A stretch of DNA of 64,000 nucleotides from Actinomadura rudentiformis. GTDB taxonomy: Bacteria; Actinomycetota; Actinomycetes; Streptosporangiales; Streptosporangiaceae. The notes beneath the pieces were generated by a model. That model ran no database searches. It was not told the DNA's origin and saw only the letters and a list, made by a program, of their open reading frames with translations. Shown piece by piece: positions 7,816 to 17,819 of this stretch. Every line of letters starts with the position of its first letter. Positions within the stretch are counted from its first letter, which is position 1. The stretch covers positions 55,710 to 119,709 of the forward strand of contig NZ_WBMT01000032.1 in assembly GCF_008923185.1 (NCBI RefSeq). Reading direction: 5' to 3'. The position numbers and the translations under genes are program-made.

Positions 7816-8939
7816 CTGCGCTCTCCCTTGCCGCCCGGAACGAGGTCGTCCTCCCGCAGCGACCGGTACAGCAGATATGACAGGTAGGACTCGTCGACCA
7901 CGTTCGCGCCCAGCCGGTTGTTGGTCATGTGCATGTACGGCGCCAGCAGGATCTGCCGGACCAGCACCGGATCGGTGAGGGTCGCGCTGCGTGCGTCCGC
8001 TCCTGCCGGGGCCCAGTACGCGCCTCCGTCGCGGACCGGGAAGACCAGCCGGCCGCGCTCGGCGTGGTCGGTGATCCGGGCGTGCAGCTCCGCGCAGTGC
8101 TCTGCCCACGCGTGGCTGAAGCTGGTGAGCCGGGCTCGCCGGCCGGTGGTCAGCGCGGTGAAGATGTCCTCGAAGCGGTGCCGCAGGTCGTCGGCCACCT
8201 CGGCGTAGTTGTCGTCGTAGGCGGTGTCGCGCTCACCGTTGCCGAGCTTGAACCAGTCATGCCAGTAGTGGTGATAGCGCTCCATGAAGTCGGCGATGGC
8301 CTCCCGGTCACCCAGGAAGGACGTGGACATGATCATCATGAGCTGGGTGGCGAGCCCGAGCGTGGAGGGGCGCAGGTGCAGATTCGCCCGCTCGATGAGC
8401 TCCAGCACCAGATCGCTGGAACGCTCGAAATGCCATTCCGCGAGCTCGACGCCGTCCGGCCCGCCGTACTTGCCGTACTCGGGCTCGTAGGGGATGTAGT
8501 GGTAGGAGTTGTTGGGCCGCAGCGGCATCGGGCCGTCCTTCCCGTACCGCGCGATCCGTTCCTCCTCGCTGTACTCCAGCCGGAACATGTCGTCATAGAA
8601 GCCCGCGAGGAACTCCGAATCGACCTCGTAGAGCGCAGGCCGCCGGGCCAGGAAGGCTTCGATCGCGGTCTCGGCGAGCCGGCGCACCTCGGCCTCGGCC
8701 CCTTCGGTGACCGGCTTGAGCCGCAGCCGCACATGAGGGCCTTCGAGCCAGTAGTTGATGAAGAAGTACCGGGCCAGGAGGCCGCGGTCGCGCAGATCGT
8801 TGACCAGAGGCGCGACGCATTCGGAGAGCAGAGGTTTCGGATCGCTGGCGTAGAAGATGTGAATGGACTGCCACCGGCCACCACTGGCAGGGGTCCCGGC
8901 GCCGACCGTCCCTGCGGTCCCGGTCGTTGTGTTCGTCAT
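7812..8939 (-). CDS. SpaB_C / thiopeptide-type bacteriocin biosynthesis protein (glutamate-elimination half of a split LanB)
   Basis: The 375-residue protein resembles the C-terminal domain of lantibiotic dehydratases (SpaB_C, TIGR03891 type). Supporting segments are WQSIHIFYAS near the start, YFFINYWLEGPHVRLRLKP, and a YHHYWHDWFKLGN helix. In class I systems this domain removes glutamate from glutamylated Ser/Thr to leave Dha/Dhb. Related TbtD-like proteins instead join two Dha residues into a pyridine. It lies directly after the LanB N-half with a four-base overlap, as TbtC follows TbtB, so eliminase is favoured. It is the only such protein in the window. Confidence 0.85.
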   Translation of the reverse strand: MTNTTTGTAGTVGAGTPASGGRWQSIHIFYASDPKPLLSECVAPLVNDLRDRGLLARYFFINYWLEGPHVRLRLKPVTEGAEAEVRRLAETAIEAFLARRPALYEVDSEFLAGFYDDMFRLEYSEEERIARYGKDGPMPLRPNNSYHYIPYEPEYGKYGGPDGVELAEWHFERSSDLVLELIERANLHLRPSTLGLATQLMMIMSTSFLGDREAIADFMERYHHYWHDWFKLGNGERDTAYDDNYAEVADDLRHRFEDIFTALTTGRRARLTSFSHAWAEHCAELHARITDHAERGRLVFPVRDGGAYWAPAGADARSATLTDPVLVRQILLAPYMHMTNNRLGANVVDESYLSYLLYRSLREDDLVPGGKGERR

Positions 8940-11728
8940 CTCGGCCTCCTTGGCGCAGGCCCGCCGAGCCGGCGGTTCGCCCGCGTGATCTCGATGGTCT
9001 GCTCGGTGACGAAGGCGCCCTCCTCGGTCTGCAGCCAGAGCTGGTCGAGGTCGGGCAACATCTCCTGCATGACCACCCGCCGGCCCGCCTGCCTGGCGAG
9101 CTGGTCGAGAAGGCCGAGGGAGAAGTAGCTGTCGAAGTCCACGTACTGCGGCTTGCGCGGAGCGTTGGCCGCGTGGTCCGCGCCGCCGCCCCGCTCCACC
9201 GCGGTGGTGTCGACGGTGGCGAAGACGCGGCTAGGCAGCCCGTTGTCGCGCCGCCAGCGCTGCCAGTCCAGGAACCACGCGGCGTCGGAGCCCGCACTCG
9301 CCCGGTCCGGCAGGGAGTCGGGATGCATCTTCCAGGTCTGCCGGGTCAGCACCAGGTCGCGGTAGCGGACGCGCGGGTGGCCTCCGATCGCCGCGCCGAG
9401 GAGAGGCTTGTCGACCCCGTGCCACAGATCCAGAGAGGCCATCGTCGTGGGGGAGAACAGCAGCAGACCGCGTTGGACCTCGGGCAGCGCCATGGGGGCG
9501 AGGAACCCGAGGTAGACGGGGATGACCTCGGTGTCCAGTCCGGGTGCGCGGAGGCGGACACGATCGCTGTCCTCGTCGTGCTCGATCACCAGGTCACCGA
9601 TCGCCAGCTGGTCGCCGAGGGGACGGAAACTGGTCTCTCCGGGACACACCAGCTCGTACGAGGTGACCGGGGGATGCAGGTTCAGGTTCGTCGTGTCGTA
9701 TCCGCCGGTCAGCTCGGCGAACACCGCACCCTCCGGCTGCAGATCGGAGAGGATGTCCCGCACCTGCTCCGCCAGCCCGCCGTCGGCCGCGCCCGGGAAG
9801 CAGTGGGCGAACCGGGAGAACAGCAGCGTGAGCCCCGAGTAGGTGCGGTTGAGCACGCCCAGCGGCCGGCCGCCGACGTCGGCCACCTGGAGGAAGAAAC
9901 TGCGCGGGTCGAAGTCCCCCAGGGACGGTGGCAGCTCCCGCGCCACCGCGTCGACGAACTCCTCATCCAGGACGAGCTCCCGGGCCCCGGCGGGCACCTC
10001 GGCGTATGCCCGCCGCATCCGCTCGGTCAGCGTGCGGCGGGCGTCGTCGAGTGCGGTGATCTCAGGAAGCCGCAGCCAGTTCTCCAGCGGCACGTACTCG
10101 CCGTCGTCGTCGAAGGCACGGCGGCGCTGGGCGGCCTTGATGTACTGGTCGAAGAAGTCACGGTGGAACTCGTGGATGAAACGCAGGACGTCCTCGCACC
10201 GGCCGCCCCGCCCGTAACGGGCCAGGAAGAATCCCTTGAGGTTCAGCCGCTGCGGCAGGGTCATGTCGAACAGGGGCAGGATCCGGGAGAGACCCTGCAG
10301 CGATGGCAGCAGCGTGTCCTCCCAGCTGTCGCGATCGGCCACCACCTTCGCGCCGGGATGCGCCACGTCCTCGTAGATCAGCGTCCGCGGCGTGGTGACC
10401 TCGTCGAGGCCGAGCTCGTGCTGCGCCTCGACGAACTCGGCGCGCACCGCGTCCACCAGCCGGCGGCGCTCGCCGAGATCGGCGCCGGGGAACCGGCCGA
10501 GATGGCCGGCGATCAGATCGAGCCGATCCGCGAGATCCCCGGCCCAGGGGCGGCCGATCCGCGCGATCCGGTCGCGGAAGCCGCGCAGCGGGTCATCGCT
10601 GTGGATGTCGACCTGCAGGAGCGGCACCGTCAGCAGGCTCAGCCGCAGCAAGCGGCTCAGGTACAGCTCGATCTCCGCGCGGTCGCGCTGTTCCGGGTCC
10701 ACCAGCAGCAGCTGCTCGGCGAGCTCGCCGAGCCGGAGCCGGGGATGGCGCTCCAGCAGGTCGAGGACCTCGTTGAGCACGGTGCCGCGAGACAGATAGA
10801 ACAGGTTCTCGCGCAGGGAGTCGAACGTCACCGCCGCCTCGGCGTCCCCTGCCTGCCGGATCCGGCGCACGTAGCGGATCCGGTCGCTGTCGCCCCGCCA
10901 TCCCGAGGTGGCCTCCACCGGGAGGTCGGCACGCAACCCCGCGTCGTCGGCGATGACCTCGGCGAGCCGGGCGAGCATCGCGACGTTGATTCGCGGATGG
11001 CTGCGGCCCGGCCCGGAGACTCCCTCGGCCGACACCACCGTCCCTGTTCCGGTTTCGAACCGGCCCAGGGCCACCGTGGTGAGGGTGCTGAACGGGCTGG
11101 TCTTGCAGGCGCTGCGGTAGACGTACTCCAGCAGGGAGCGCTCGATCCGCCGGGCGCGCTTCCCGAGCGGGCCGGGCGGCGCCTCCAGGTACGCCGAGAG
11201 GTAGCGGTCGAGCGACGGGGAGGCGAGGAGCAGCCCGTGCCTCAGCCTCGGGTCCCTGGCCAGCCCTCTCAGGTACTCGCGGCGCTGGCGCACCTCGCCG
11301 CCGAGGATCCGCTCGCCCGCGGCCAGCAGCTCCTGGTAGCGGGTCCGCAGCTCCAGCCATTCGCCGGGACCGCCCAGGCCGAGTTCTGCGACCAGGCGTC
11401 GCGCCCGGTCGGGTTCGCGGGGCATGCGCCGGTTGAAGATGTCCCGCCGGAGTTCGAGCATGCCGCGCCGCAAGCGTTCGTCATCGGTGCCGCCGACCGC
11501 CTCCCCCAGGGCGTCGGCGGCCTCGCCTTTGCTCGTCTCCAGCCGGTCCTCCAGCACGAGGACCTCGGAGGCCCAGCGCGTCGTCTCGGTGAACCGCAGT
11601 GGCTGGACCGCGTCGACCGGCAGCCCGCCCAGCCGGAGCATGAACAACGGAGTCAGCAGCAAGCCGTCGGTCTGGGCCGCTTCTGCAGCCGTCCGCTTTT
11701 CCGGAGCCGTCCGCACGCTCTCTCTCAC
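8936..11728 (-). CDS. lantibiotic dehydratase N-terminal (glutamylation) protein, LanB/TbtB-like
   Basis: The 930-residue protein matches the Lant_dehydr_N domain. The characteristic segment EYVYRSACKTSPFSTLTTVA lies at 201-220. Enzymes of this family use glutamyl-tRNA to esterify Ser and Thr in a precursor before elimination to dehydroamino acids. The eliminase domain is a separate protein overlapping its 3' end, as in thiopeptide and goadsporin clusters. It sits 25 bases after the SagB-type gene. The abundance of Ser and Thr in the five precursor cores fits its role. Confidence 0.92.
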   Translation of the reverse strand: MRESVRTAPEKRTAAEAAQTDGLLLTPLFMLRLGGLPVDAVQPLRFTETTRWASEVLVLEDRLETSKGEAADALGEAVGGTDDERLRRGMLELRRDIFNRRMPREPDRARRLVAELGLGGPGEWLELRTRYQELLAAGERILGGEVRQRREYLRGLARDPRLRHGLLLASPSLDRYLSAYLEAPPGPLGKRARRIERSLLEYVYRSACKTSPFSTLTTVALGRFETGTGTVVSAEGVSGPGRSHPRINVAMLARLAEVIADDAGLRADLPVEATSGWRGDSDRIRYVRRIRQAGDAEAAVTFDSLRENLFYLSRGTVLNEVLDLLERHPRLRLGELAEQLLLVDPEQRDRAEIELYLSRLLRLSLLTVPLLQVDIHSDDPLRGFRDRIARIGRPWAGDLADRLDLIAGHLGRFPGADLGERRRLVDAVRAEFVEAQHELGLDEVTTPRTLIYEDVAHPGAKVVADRDSWEDTLLPSLQGLSRILPLFDMTLPQRLNLKGFFLARYGRGGRCEDVLRFIHEFHRDFFDQYIKAAQRRRAFDDDGEYVPLENWLRLPEITALDDARRTLTERMRRAYAEVPAGARELVLDEEFVDAVARELPPSLGDFDPRSFFLQVADVGGRPLGVLNRTYSGLTLLFSRFAHCFPGAADGGLAEQVRDILSDLQPEGAVFAELTGGYDTTNLNLHPPVTSYELVCPGETSFRPLGDQLAIGDLVIEHDEDSDRVRLRAPGLDTEVIPVYLGFLAPMALPEVQRGLLLFSPTTMASLDLWHGVDKPLLGAAIGGHPRVRYRDLVLTRQTWKMHPDSLPDRASAGSDAAWFLDWQRWRRDNGLPSRVFATVDTTAVERGGGADHAANAPRKPQYVDFDSYFSLGLLDQLARQAGRRVVMQEMLPDLDQLWLQTEEGAFVTEQTIEITRANRRLGGPAPRRPR

Positions 11729-11753
11729 TGCCCCAACCTCTCTCGTGCCGGTC

Positions 11754-13394
11754 TCAGCCGATCCGGTGGTCGATGTTCGGTTCGCCGGGCCGCTCGTTGC
11801 CGATCATCAGGAGCAGCAGCGGCCATTCGCCGGTGCCCTCCAGCCCAAGCCGTTCGGCGTACGAGACGTTGTCGAATCCGAGCGCGGCACCGCAGCCGAT
11901 GCCGAGAGCCGCGCACGCGGTGTAGACCGCCTGCGCGACCGCACCGACCTCGGCGTTGACGTAGCGGTAGCCGCGAGGACCGGCTGCCTCCAACGCCGCC
12001 TCGGGCCGTGCGAGCACCACCAGGGCGGCCGCCGCCTGCTCAAGGTTGTAGTTGGGGAGGAAGTAGTTGTGCTGCAGGAACTGCGCCGCGTCGCCCGGCG
12101 ACACGACACCCAGTTCGTTGCGCGCCGGGTCGTAGGCGTAGCCGCCGCGTGGCATGCCGCCTACGTGGTTGGTGAACACCACCAGGCGGGTGAGCGCCGG
12201 CCCGCCGTCGCCGTCCTTGACGTCGGATACCAGCCGTCCACCCGCGGTGCCTGCGGCCAGCACGGCGCTCAGCTCGGCCTGGGTGAGCGGACGGTGCCCG
12301 CTGAAGCGGCCGAAGCTGCTGCGCCGTGCCCGCAACGACGCCGGCACAGTGGCCTTCAGCGGCTCGGCGGGGGGCAGCACGAGTCGCCCGCTGTCGCCGT
12401 CGAGGCCGCGGCCACTCTCGTGACCGCGGCCGCCGTTGCCATACGGCGGGATCACGGCGGCTGCCAGCGCCAGCTCTTCGGCGGTCGGCCGGGGCCGGTG
12501 GTCGGCCACGATCTCCGCGTGGACCTCCTCCACCAGCGGAAAGCGGATCACTCTGCGGGACCGCTCGTTCTCCTGGAGGGTCACCCTCGCCTGCCTTGCC
12601 GGTGCCGCGTCCGGTTTCCCGGGGGTACCCGGCTCGGTCCATGGCAGCGGTACGACCGCGAACACGCTCTCCGCGCGGGTCTGCAGGGCGAGCAGCCGGT
12701 TGAGCGCGGGTTCGTCGAAATGCAGCATCGGCCGTAGTGCGAGCCCATGGGCCCGGGACCACATCTGCCAGGTGCCGAGAAGGGTTCCCACGTCCATCGT
12801 GACCACGTGGTAGCAAAAGCTGTTGTACTTGAACGCGTTCTTCCAGAACTTCAGGCTGACCAGAAGGAACTGATCGGTCGATCCGGCCGCGCCGTCGTCG
12901 CCGAGGGTGGCGCGCACCTGGTCCACCACATCGCCGGCGAGCAGGCGCTGCATGGCGTGGTGAGGCGTCGAGTAGTAGTAGACGCCCGGCACCATCGGCC
13001 CCCGGGGCCCGCACACCCAGTAGATCTCCGCGGGGTACATGCCCCCGCCGGAGGCGGTCCCGCGCCACCACACCGCGCTGCGGTATCGAGGCAGCATCTC
13101 TTCGTCGTTGTTGGCCTGCACGCCCAGCCTGCGCCCAAGCAGCCCGTACGAGTCGCGGAGCATCCCGGCCAGGGTGTCGAGCGTGAAGCGCCCACCGGCC
13201 GGCGCCGGCCGCAGTCCGGTGTCCAGCGCGGCGCCTTCGCCGCAGCGCCCGTCCGGCAGCGGGAAGCGCACGGCACCGGGGTACACCTTGTGCCTGCGTG
13301 GCTTGTCGGCCCAGTCGGGCTCGAATCCGAACGGCTCCATGGGTTCTCGCCGGCGGCGGACGATCGCGTTGACGTAGTCGTTGACGACGCTCAT
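11754..13394 (-). CDS. SagB-type azoline dehydrogenase with two nitroreductase-like domains
   Basis: The 546-residue protein has an N-terminal SagB-like nitroreductase domain (HKVYPGAVRFPLP, then SGGGMYPAEIYWV and SLKFWKNAFKYNSFCYH). A second nitroreductase-like half begins near residue 355 (RARRSSFGRFSGHRPL, then NAEVGAVAQAVYTACAALG). The family uses FMN to oxidise thiazolines and oxazolines to thiazoles and oxazoles. It follows the YcaO gene by 43 bases in the same transcript. Which half is catalytic cannot be told here. Confidence 0.9.
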   Translation of the reverse strand: MSVVNDYVNAIVRRRREPMEPFGFEPDWADKPRRHKVYPGAVRFPLPDGRCGEGAALDTGLRPAPAGGRFTLDTLAGMLRDSYGLLGRRLGVQANNDEEMLPRYRSAVWWRGTASGGGMYPAEIYWVCGPRGPMVPGVYYYSTPHHAMQRLLAGDVVDQVRATLGDDGAAGSTDQFLLVSLKFWKNAFKYNSFCYHVVTMDVGTLLGTWQMWSRAHGLALRPMLHFDEPALNRLLALQTRAESVFAVVPLPWTEPGTPGKPDAAPARQARVTLQENERSRRVIRFPLVEEVHAEIVADHRPRPTAEELALAAAVIPPYGNGGRGHESGRGLDGDSGRLVLPPAEPLKATVPASLRARRSSFGRFSGHRPLTQAELSAVLAAGTAGGRLVSDVKDGDGGPALTRLVVFTNHVGGMPRGGYAYDPARNELGVVSPGDAAQFLQHNYFLPNYNLEQAAAALVVLARPEAALEAAGPRGYRYVNAEVGAVAQAVYTACAALGIGCGAALGFDNVSYAERLGLEGTGEWPLLLLMIGNERPGEPNIDHRIG

Positions 13395-13437
13395 CGAGGT
13401 CTCATTTCGCTGGCCGGGATCAAGGGCAGAGGCAGGG

Positions 13438-15378
13438 TCAGGGGAACGGGTGCGGCACGAGATGCAGCTCCGACTCGTCGAGCTCGGTGGTCCGCCACCC
13501 CGCCCGGCGGAACGCGTCGCGCATCCTGGGCATGTGCAGCGCCCGCTGCCGCCCCCAGCCGAAGTCGATCGGCAGCAGGCCCGGCGCGATGACGCAGGCG
13601 CCGCGCACCCCGGCGTCGTGCTGCTCGGGGGAGGTCTGGTCGACCACGATGACGTCGAAGCCGGCGGAGGTCACCTCGCCGACCACGAAGCGCAGGTCGT
13701 CGAGCAGATCCAGATGGCGCGGCCGGCGCGCGGCCCAGCCGCGGTAGATCTCCGTCATCGGCCGCGGGGCCGGGTGGTCCAGCAGGAAGTCCATCTGCGC
13801 GGCCATCTCCGGCAGCCCGAACAGCCGCGGGTGGTCCGCCAGGGTCACCACCCGGTGGTAGTCGGCCGCCATCGCGCGCAACTCGGCGGTTCCCGCCGCC
13901 GAATGGACGTCGAACCCGGGGATCGTGTTGGCGATCTCGCCCAGGGCGGCCTTGACGGCGCTCTCGGGATCCAGGCTTGTCCCGGCACCGACGCAGAGCG
14001 TTCCCGGACCCCCGTCCCGCCGGACCCCCACCGCCGTGACGACGGGGACGGAGAACTCGACGCGGGTGTCGAACAGCCGGACGTCGTAACCGCACAGGGC
14101 GATCCGGTCGATCATCATGCGGCATCGCGGGTCGGGGATCGAACGGGTGTCGATCTCCGGCAGGCGCGCCTTGCCGTACCAGCTGAGGACGTAGGCGTCG
14201 CGCTCGAGGAGTTCGAGCAGGCCGAAGAGGATCGCCTCCTCCCGGCAGCTCCCGACTGCGCACCCGTTCGAGCACTCCTGCACGAACTTGTTGACCGGAT
14301 CGTCCACGTGGTAGTACGCCAGGATCTCGGGCACGAGCACGGGCCGGTCGTCGCGCAGCGAATGGCCCCACACCCACGGGATCCTCAGGCGCGGGGTGTA
14401 TCTGACGTGGTACGGGTCCCCTTCGTAGTACTCGTCGGTGTAGACGCCGCACTCCAGCGGGTCGACCGCGTCGGCCGCCAGGTTCTCGTAGGTGTCGACG
14501 ACGGTTCTGGCCACATGCCGCGGACGCATCCCGGCATGCCGCTCCAGCCCTTCCAGGATGCCGAGGAGCACACTCTCGTCGTAGTTGTAGGCGTGGCCTC
14601 CCCAGAACGAGTCGTGCATGTAACCCGTGCCGCGAACGGCGAAGTGCCCGATGGTCGGAGCGGTCGTGGTGCATTCAAGGCGGTGCCGGGCCTGGGGACC
14701 CAGGGCGCCACAGACCGGATTGACGTAGGCCTCCACTGCCAACCGGTAGTCCTCGGGCGTCTTCAGGCGGAAGGCGTCCGTGCCGCTCTTGGGCCGCGAT
14801 CGCAGCGGCTCGACGACGCGGTCAGGGTGGTCCGGCGGGCGGTCGTTGCACAACGGGCAGTCCGAGTCGGCCAGCAACGGGTAACGCCGGATCTGAGCCG
14901 TGTCGAGACTGATCTCATAGACGAGGGGATGGCCCGCGGGGTCGGCCGGGCGGCCCGCCGCCACGAGGTCCGCCACCCGCCGGACGCATTCGAGCGCGAA
15001 CTCGTTGAGGAAGGGCGGTGGGGCGACCGCGTGCACCCGGGCACCGAATTCGAGGACGTCGCGCTCGTCGGTGGAGCGGATGGCCTGCCAGCGCCGCGCC
15101 AGGCAGTTGAAGCAGGGGCGCGACCATTTGGTGCCTCTCCTGCTGGTGTACGGCCCGACGATCGCCTTGTCGTCGTGCAGCCGGACCGGGATCAGCACGT
15201 CCGCGCCGGGCGGTACGGCGGGCATAGCGGCGGGTTCGGCGAGCGCGTCCGTGACTCCCAGGAAGGCCACGTGCATCTCGGGCCCGTTCTCGCCGGCGAG
15301 GGCCTGGAGACGGCGCTGCACCCGTTGCCGCGACTCCTCCAGGGTGAGCCGGGCAGGACGCTCCGCTGTCACTGTCAT
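13438..15378 (-). CDS. YcaO cyclodehydratase (first copy)
   Basis: The 646-residue protein begins with a partial E1-like region holding a zinc tetrad (Cys89, Cys92, Cys174, Cys177), followed by the YcaO domain. The core reads NGCAVGSCREEAILFGLLEL then LERDAYVLSWYGKARLPE. The C-terminus is PHPFP, the proline-rich end typical of azoline-forming YcaO enzymes. It uses ATP to cyclise Cys, Ser or Thr onto the preceding amide. It overlaps the E1-like gene by four bases. A paralog of nearly equal length lies at 20973-22934. Confidence 0.93.
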   Translation of the reverse strand: MTVTAERPARLTLEESRQRVQRRLQALAGENGPEMHVAFLGVTDALAEPAAMPAVPPGADVLIPVRLHDDKAIVGPYTSRRGTKWSRPCFNCLARRWQAIRSTDERDVLEFGARVHAVAPPPFLNEFALECVRRVADLVAAGRPADPAGHPLVYEISLDTAQIRRYPLLADSDCPLCNDRPPDHPDRVVEPLRSRPKSGTDAFRLKTPEDYRLAVEAYVNPVCGALGPQARHRLECTTTAPTIGHFAVRGTGYMHDSFWGGHAYNYDESVLLGILEGLERHAGMRPRHVARTVVDTYENLAADAVDPLECGVYTDEYYEGDPYHVRYTPRLRIPWVWGHSLRDDRPVLVPEILAYYHVDDPVNKFVQECSNGCAVGSCREEAILFGLLELLERDAYVLSWYGKARLPEIDTRSIPDPRCRMMIDRIALCGYDVRLFDTRVEFSVPVVTAVGVRRDGGPGTLCVGAGTSLDPESAVKAALGEIANTIPGFDVHSAAGTAELRAMAADYHRVVTLADHPRLFGLPEMAAQMDFLLDHPAPRPMTEIYRGWAARRPRHLDLLDDLRFVVGEVTSAGFDVIVVDQTSPEQHDAGVRGACVIAPGLLPIDFGWGRQRALHMPRMRDAFRRAGWRTTELDESELHLVPHPFP

Positions 15379-17723
15379 CCCCGGCTACCCCGGCTCGTGG
15401 CCATCAGCACACGAACGGTGACGACGTGGCCATGCCGGACCAGGTCCGCGGTGGCGGTGGGCACCACGAGGGCGTCGAGATCGCGTGCCCGCAGGTCGTC
15501 CAGTATCGCGGCCACCGTAGTGGAGCCCGGCCGGGCGGACGCCGGGCCCGGGCTGCGAATCGCCCGCACGTCCAGCGAGGGGAACACCGGATCGCCGAAA
15601 TCCACCTCGGCCGTCTCGCCGAGTTCCCGTCGCAGCTGCTCGCACGCGATCAGGTCGCGCAGCGCGATCGTCACGGCCTCGTCGCGGGACAGCGCCGCGC
15701 CCACCGACCACGGCACGGGCTCGAGGTCGGAACCGGTTGCCCGCGCCAGTACCAGATGTGCGGGGCCGTCCGGGGCGAGGTCGATCAGCTCGGCCGGGTG
15801 TTCCAGGTTCCGCGTCGTGCGCACCAGGAAGTCGATCTCTGAGCCGTGCGGCGCCGCGTCGAGAGTGATCGTCCGGGCGACGGCCGGGTCGCCGGCCGCC
15901 GTGCGGAGCGCCGCGTAGGCCAGCGCGGACAGCAGGCCCTGCCGGATCGCCTCCGCCGCGGTCGCCCCGGCCCCCGCACCGGCCGCGGTGGGTTCGGCGT
16001 ACAGCTCCGCGTTCGCCGCCGAGAAGGGGTGAACGGCACCAGTGGGAACCCCGAACTCCCGTCCGTCGAGCAGGGACCTCGCGGTCAGCCAGGGCCCGGC
16101 CTGATCGTCATCGACGGAACGGCCGCTCCAGGTCAGCAGCCGATCGAAGGAGACGGAGGCAAGCCCCGGGCGAGCATCCGCCCCGGCCTCGGGAATCGAG
16201 CCGGGCCCGGCTCGGCCGACGTAGGCGAGCGCGGCCGCGTGCACCGCGCGGGTGCGTGCCCGCGTCACGTAGTGCAGGTCGGCGGCGGCGATCGAACGAG
16301 GCGGCGAGCCCGGGGACGCGGTGGAACCCGCCCTCAGCCGGGTGACCTTCAGGGGGGACTGGTCGATCGACGTGTCGTCGAACACCGTGAACACCCCGGC
16401 GTGCTCCGACACCAGCTCCAGGATGGTCGTCAGCTCATCCCGGAGCTGTTCGGGGGCGACCACCACTCCGGCCGCCGCCGCGGGCTTCGCGGGCTCGGTG
16501 CTTCCTGCGGGCTCGGCGTGCTCCGTGGACTCGGAGGCCTCATCTGGGTCGCCGGCCTCCTCCGGGTCGGCAGGCTCCAGTTCCTCGGCGGTGGTCCGCC
16601 GCGTCCTCGTGTGCGCGTCCTCGATGATCTTCCGCTGCGGGTCGCCGCACGAAGGGCAGCGGGGATGTGGAAGGACCGGCTCGCGTGAGGTCTCCAGGGT
16701 CAGCTGGTCCTGCAGGATGACGGCGCCCTCGGTCTCCGCAGGGAGGCAGCCGGTCAGCGTGCGGAACGCCTCGTACCCGAGCATGGTCCCGAACATCGCG
16801 GCGACCGGGGCGCTCGGGCGCGCCGTGCCCGCGCCGAGCCCCGGCAGGCCGATGCCCCGCCACAGGGCGGCCATCGATGCCGGGTCCAGGTTGTCGTCCA
16901 GCCGCAGCAAGGAGCACGTCCAGCAGGGAGTCGTCCCAGGACGTACAAGCGGTCCGACCGTCAGGCGAGTTCCGATCACTGTCGCGGGCAGCACGATTCC
17001 CCTGGCCGGAGGCGCCGAGGCGAGCCGCAGGGCATCGGCGGCCCCCGCTCCCTCGACGGCAGCGATCACCAGGTCGTACGACGCCGGATCCAGTTCCGGG
17101 GCGTCTCCGGTCCGCAGCCGGATCTCGGCCTCGCACCCCAGAGCCGTGAGGGCCGTGGCCTCCTCGCGAAGGGCAGCGGCCTCGGCCTCGGTCGCCGTCA
17201 CATGCACCGTGCGCATCCCGTTGCGCAGAAGGCTCAACGCCGCCGCCATCGCGATGCCGCCCCGGCCGAAGACCAGGACGTCGGCGTCGCGGAACCGGAT
17301 GAACCGGCCCTGCGCGTCGTCCACATAGTGCTCGACGTAGTTGAGCTGGGGCTGGAAGCGCTCCAGCACCCGGTCTGGCAGGACCGCCGGATCGGCCGGG
17401 CCGGCCGGACGGCTGTCGCGGGCGAAGCCCCGTTCGAGCAGCGTTCGCACGAAGTCGACGACCATCGTGCGCTGCGCCTCGTTCAGCCCGCCGGTGAGCT
17501 CGGCCACGGTGTTGCGGCCGGTCAGATGTGGGGCCAGCATCGTGGCGAAACGGTATGCGGTGCGCCCATGCACGATGAATCCGTTGTCGCTGTTACGGAA
17601 AAGGACGCCGTCACCGGTATCGGCGAAGAGGACATCATGCCGGAGTCTGGGACGCACATCTTGGAGACCATTGCTGGAGAACTCCGCCGCAATACCTGCT
17701 CCATTGACCGTCGTTGTTTCCAC
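15375..17723 (-). CDS. TOMM precursor leader-binding E1-like (ocin-ThiF) protein, with degenerate YcaO-like C-terminal half
   Basis: The 782-residue protein starts with a PqqD-like leader-recognition region (about 27-105, LRHDVLFADTGDGVLFR), then an E1-like domain with two CxxC pairs (CWTC at 267-270, CPSC at 356-359). The C-terminal half contains PTAAGAGAGATAAEAIRQGL followed by LSALAYAALR. This resembles YcaO sequence but lacks the ERD motif, so it is probably non-catalytic. The GTG at 17723 is chosen because AAAGGAGG lies eight bases upstream; a GTG- or ATG-initiated extension to 17765 is possible. It should bind the leader and present the core to YcaO. Confidence 0.87.
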   Translation of the reverse strand: METTTVNGAGIAAEFSSNGLQDVRPRLRHDVLFADTGDGVLFRNSDNGFIVHGRTAYRFATMLAPHLTGRNTVAELTGGLNEAQRTMVVDFVRTLLERGFARDSRPAGPADPAVLPDRVLERFQPQLNYVEHYVDDAQGRFIRFRDADVLVFGRGGIAMAAALSLLRNGMRTVHVTATEAEAAALREEATALTALGCEAEIRLRTGDAPELDPASYDLVIAAVEGAGAADALRLASAPPARGIVLPATVIGTRLTVGPLVRPGTTPCWTCSLLRLDDNLDPASMAALWRGIGLPGLGAGTARPSAPVAAMFGTMLGYEAFRTLTGCLPAETEGAVILQDQLTLETSREPVLPHPRCPSCGDPQRKIIEDAHTRTRRTTAEELEPADPEEAGDPDEASESTEHAEPAGSTEPAKPAAAAGVVVAPEQLRDELTTILELVSEHAGVFTVFDDTSIDQSPLKVTRLRAGSTASPGSPPRSIAAADLHYVTRARTRAVHAAALAYVGRAGPGSIPEAGADARPGLASVSFDRLLTWSGRSVDDDQAGPWLTARSLLDGREFGVPTGAVHPFSAANAELYAEPTAAGAGAGATAAEAIRQGLLSALAYAALRTAAGDPAVARTITLDAAPHGSEIDFLVRTTRNLEHPAELIDLAPDGPAHLVLARATGSDLEPVPWSVGAALSRDEAVTIALRDLIACEQLRRELGETAEVDFGDPVFPSLDVRAIRSPGPASARPGSTTVAAILDDLRARDLDALVVPTATADLVRHGHVVTVRVLMATSRGSRG

Positions 17724-17819
17724 TGTCGTGGCCTCCTTTGAGGACCGCCCGCAGTTCGCTGTCAAATTGCTGTCACAGGCCCCGCTCGGAAGCGGCCGCC
17801 GCGCCTCAGGTGACGCGTT

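Noticed and set aside
11424..12737. 437-codon plus-strand frame over the SagB/LanB junction
   Set aside because: It crosses two well-supported minus-strand genes and has the composition of a GC-rich frame shadow.
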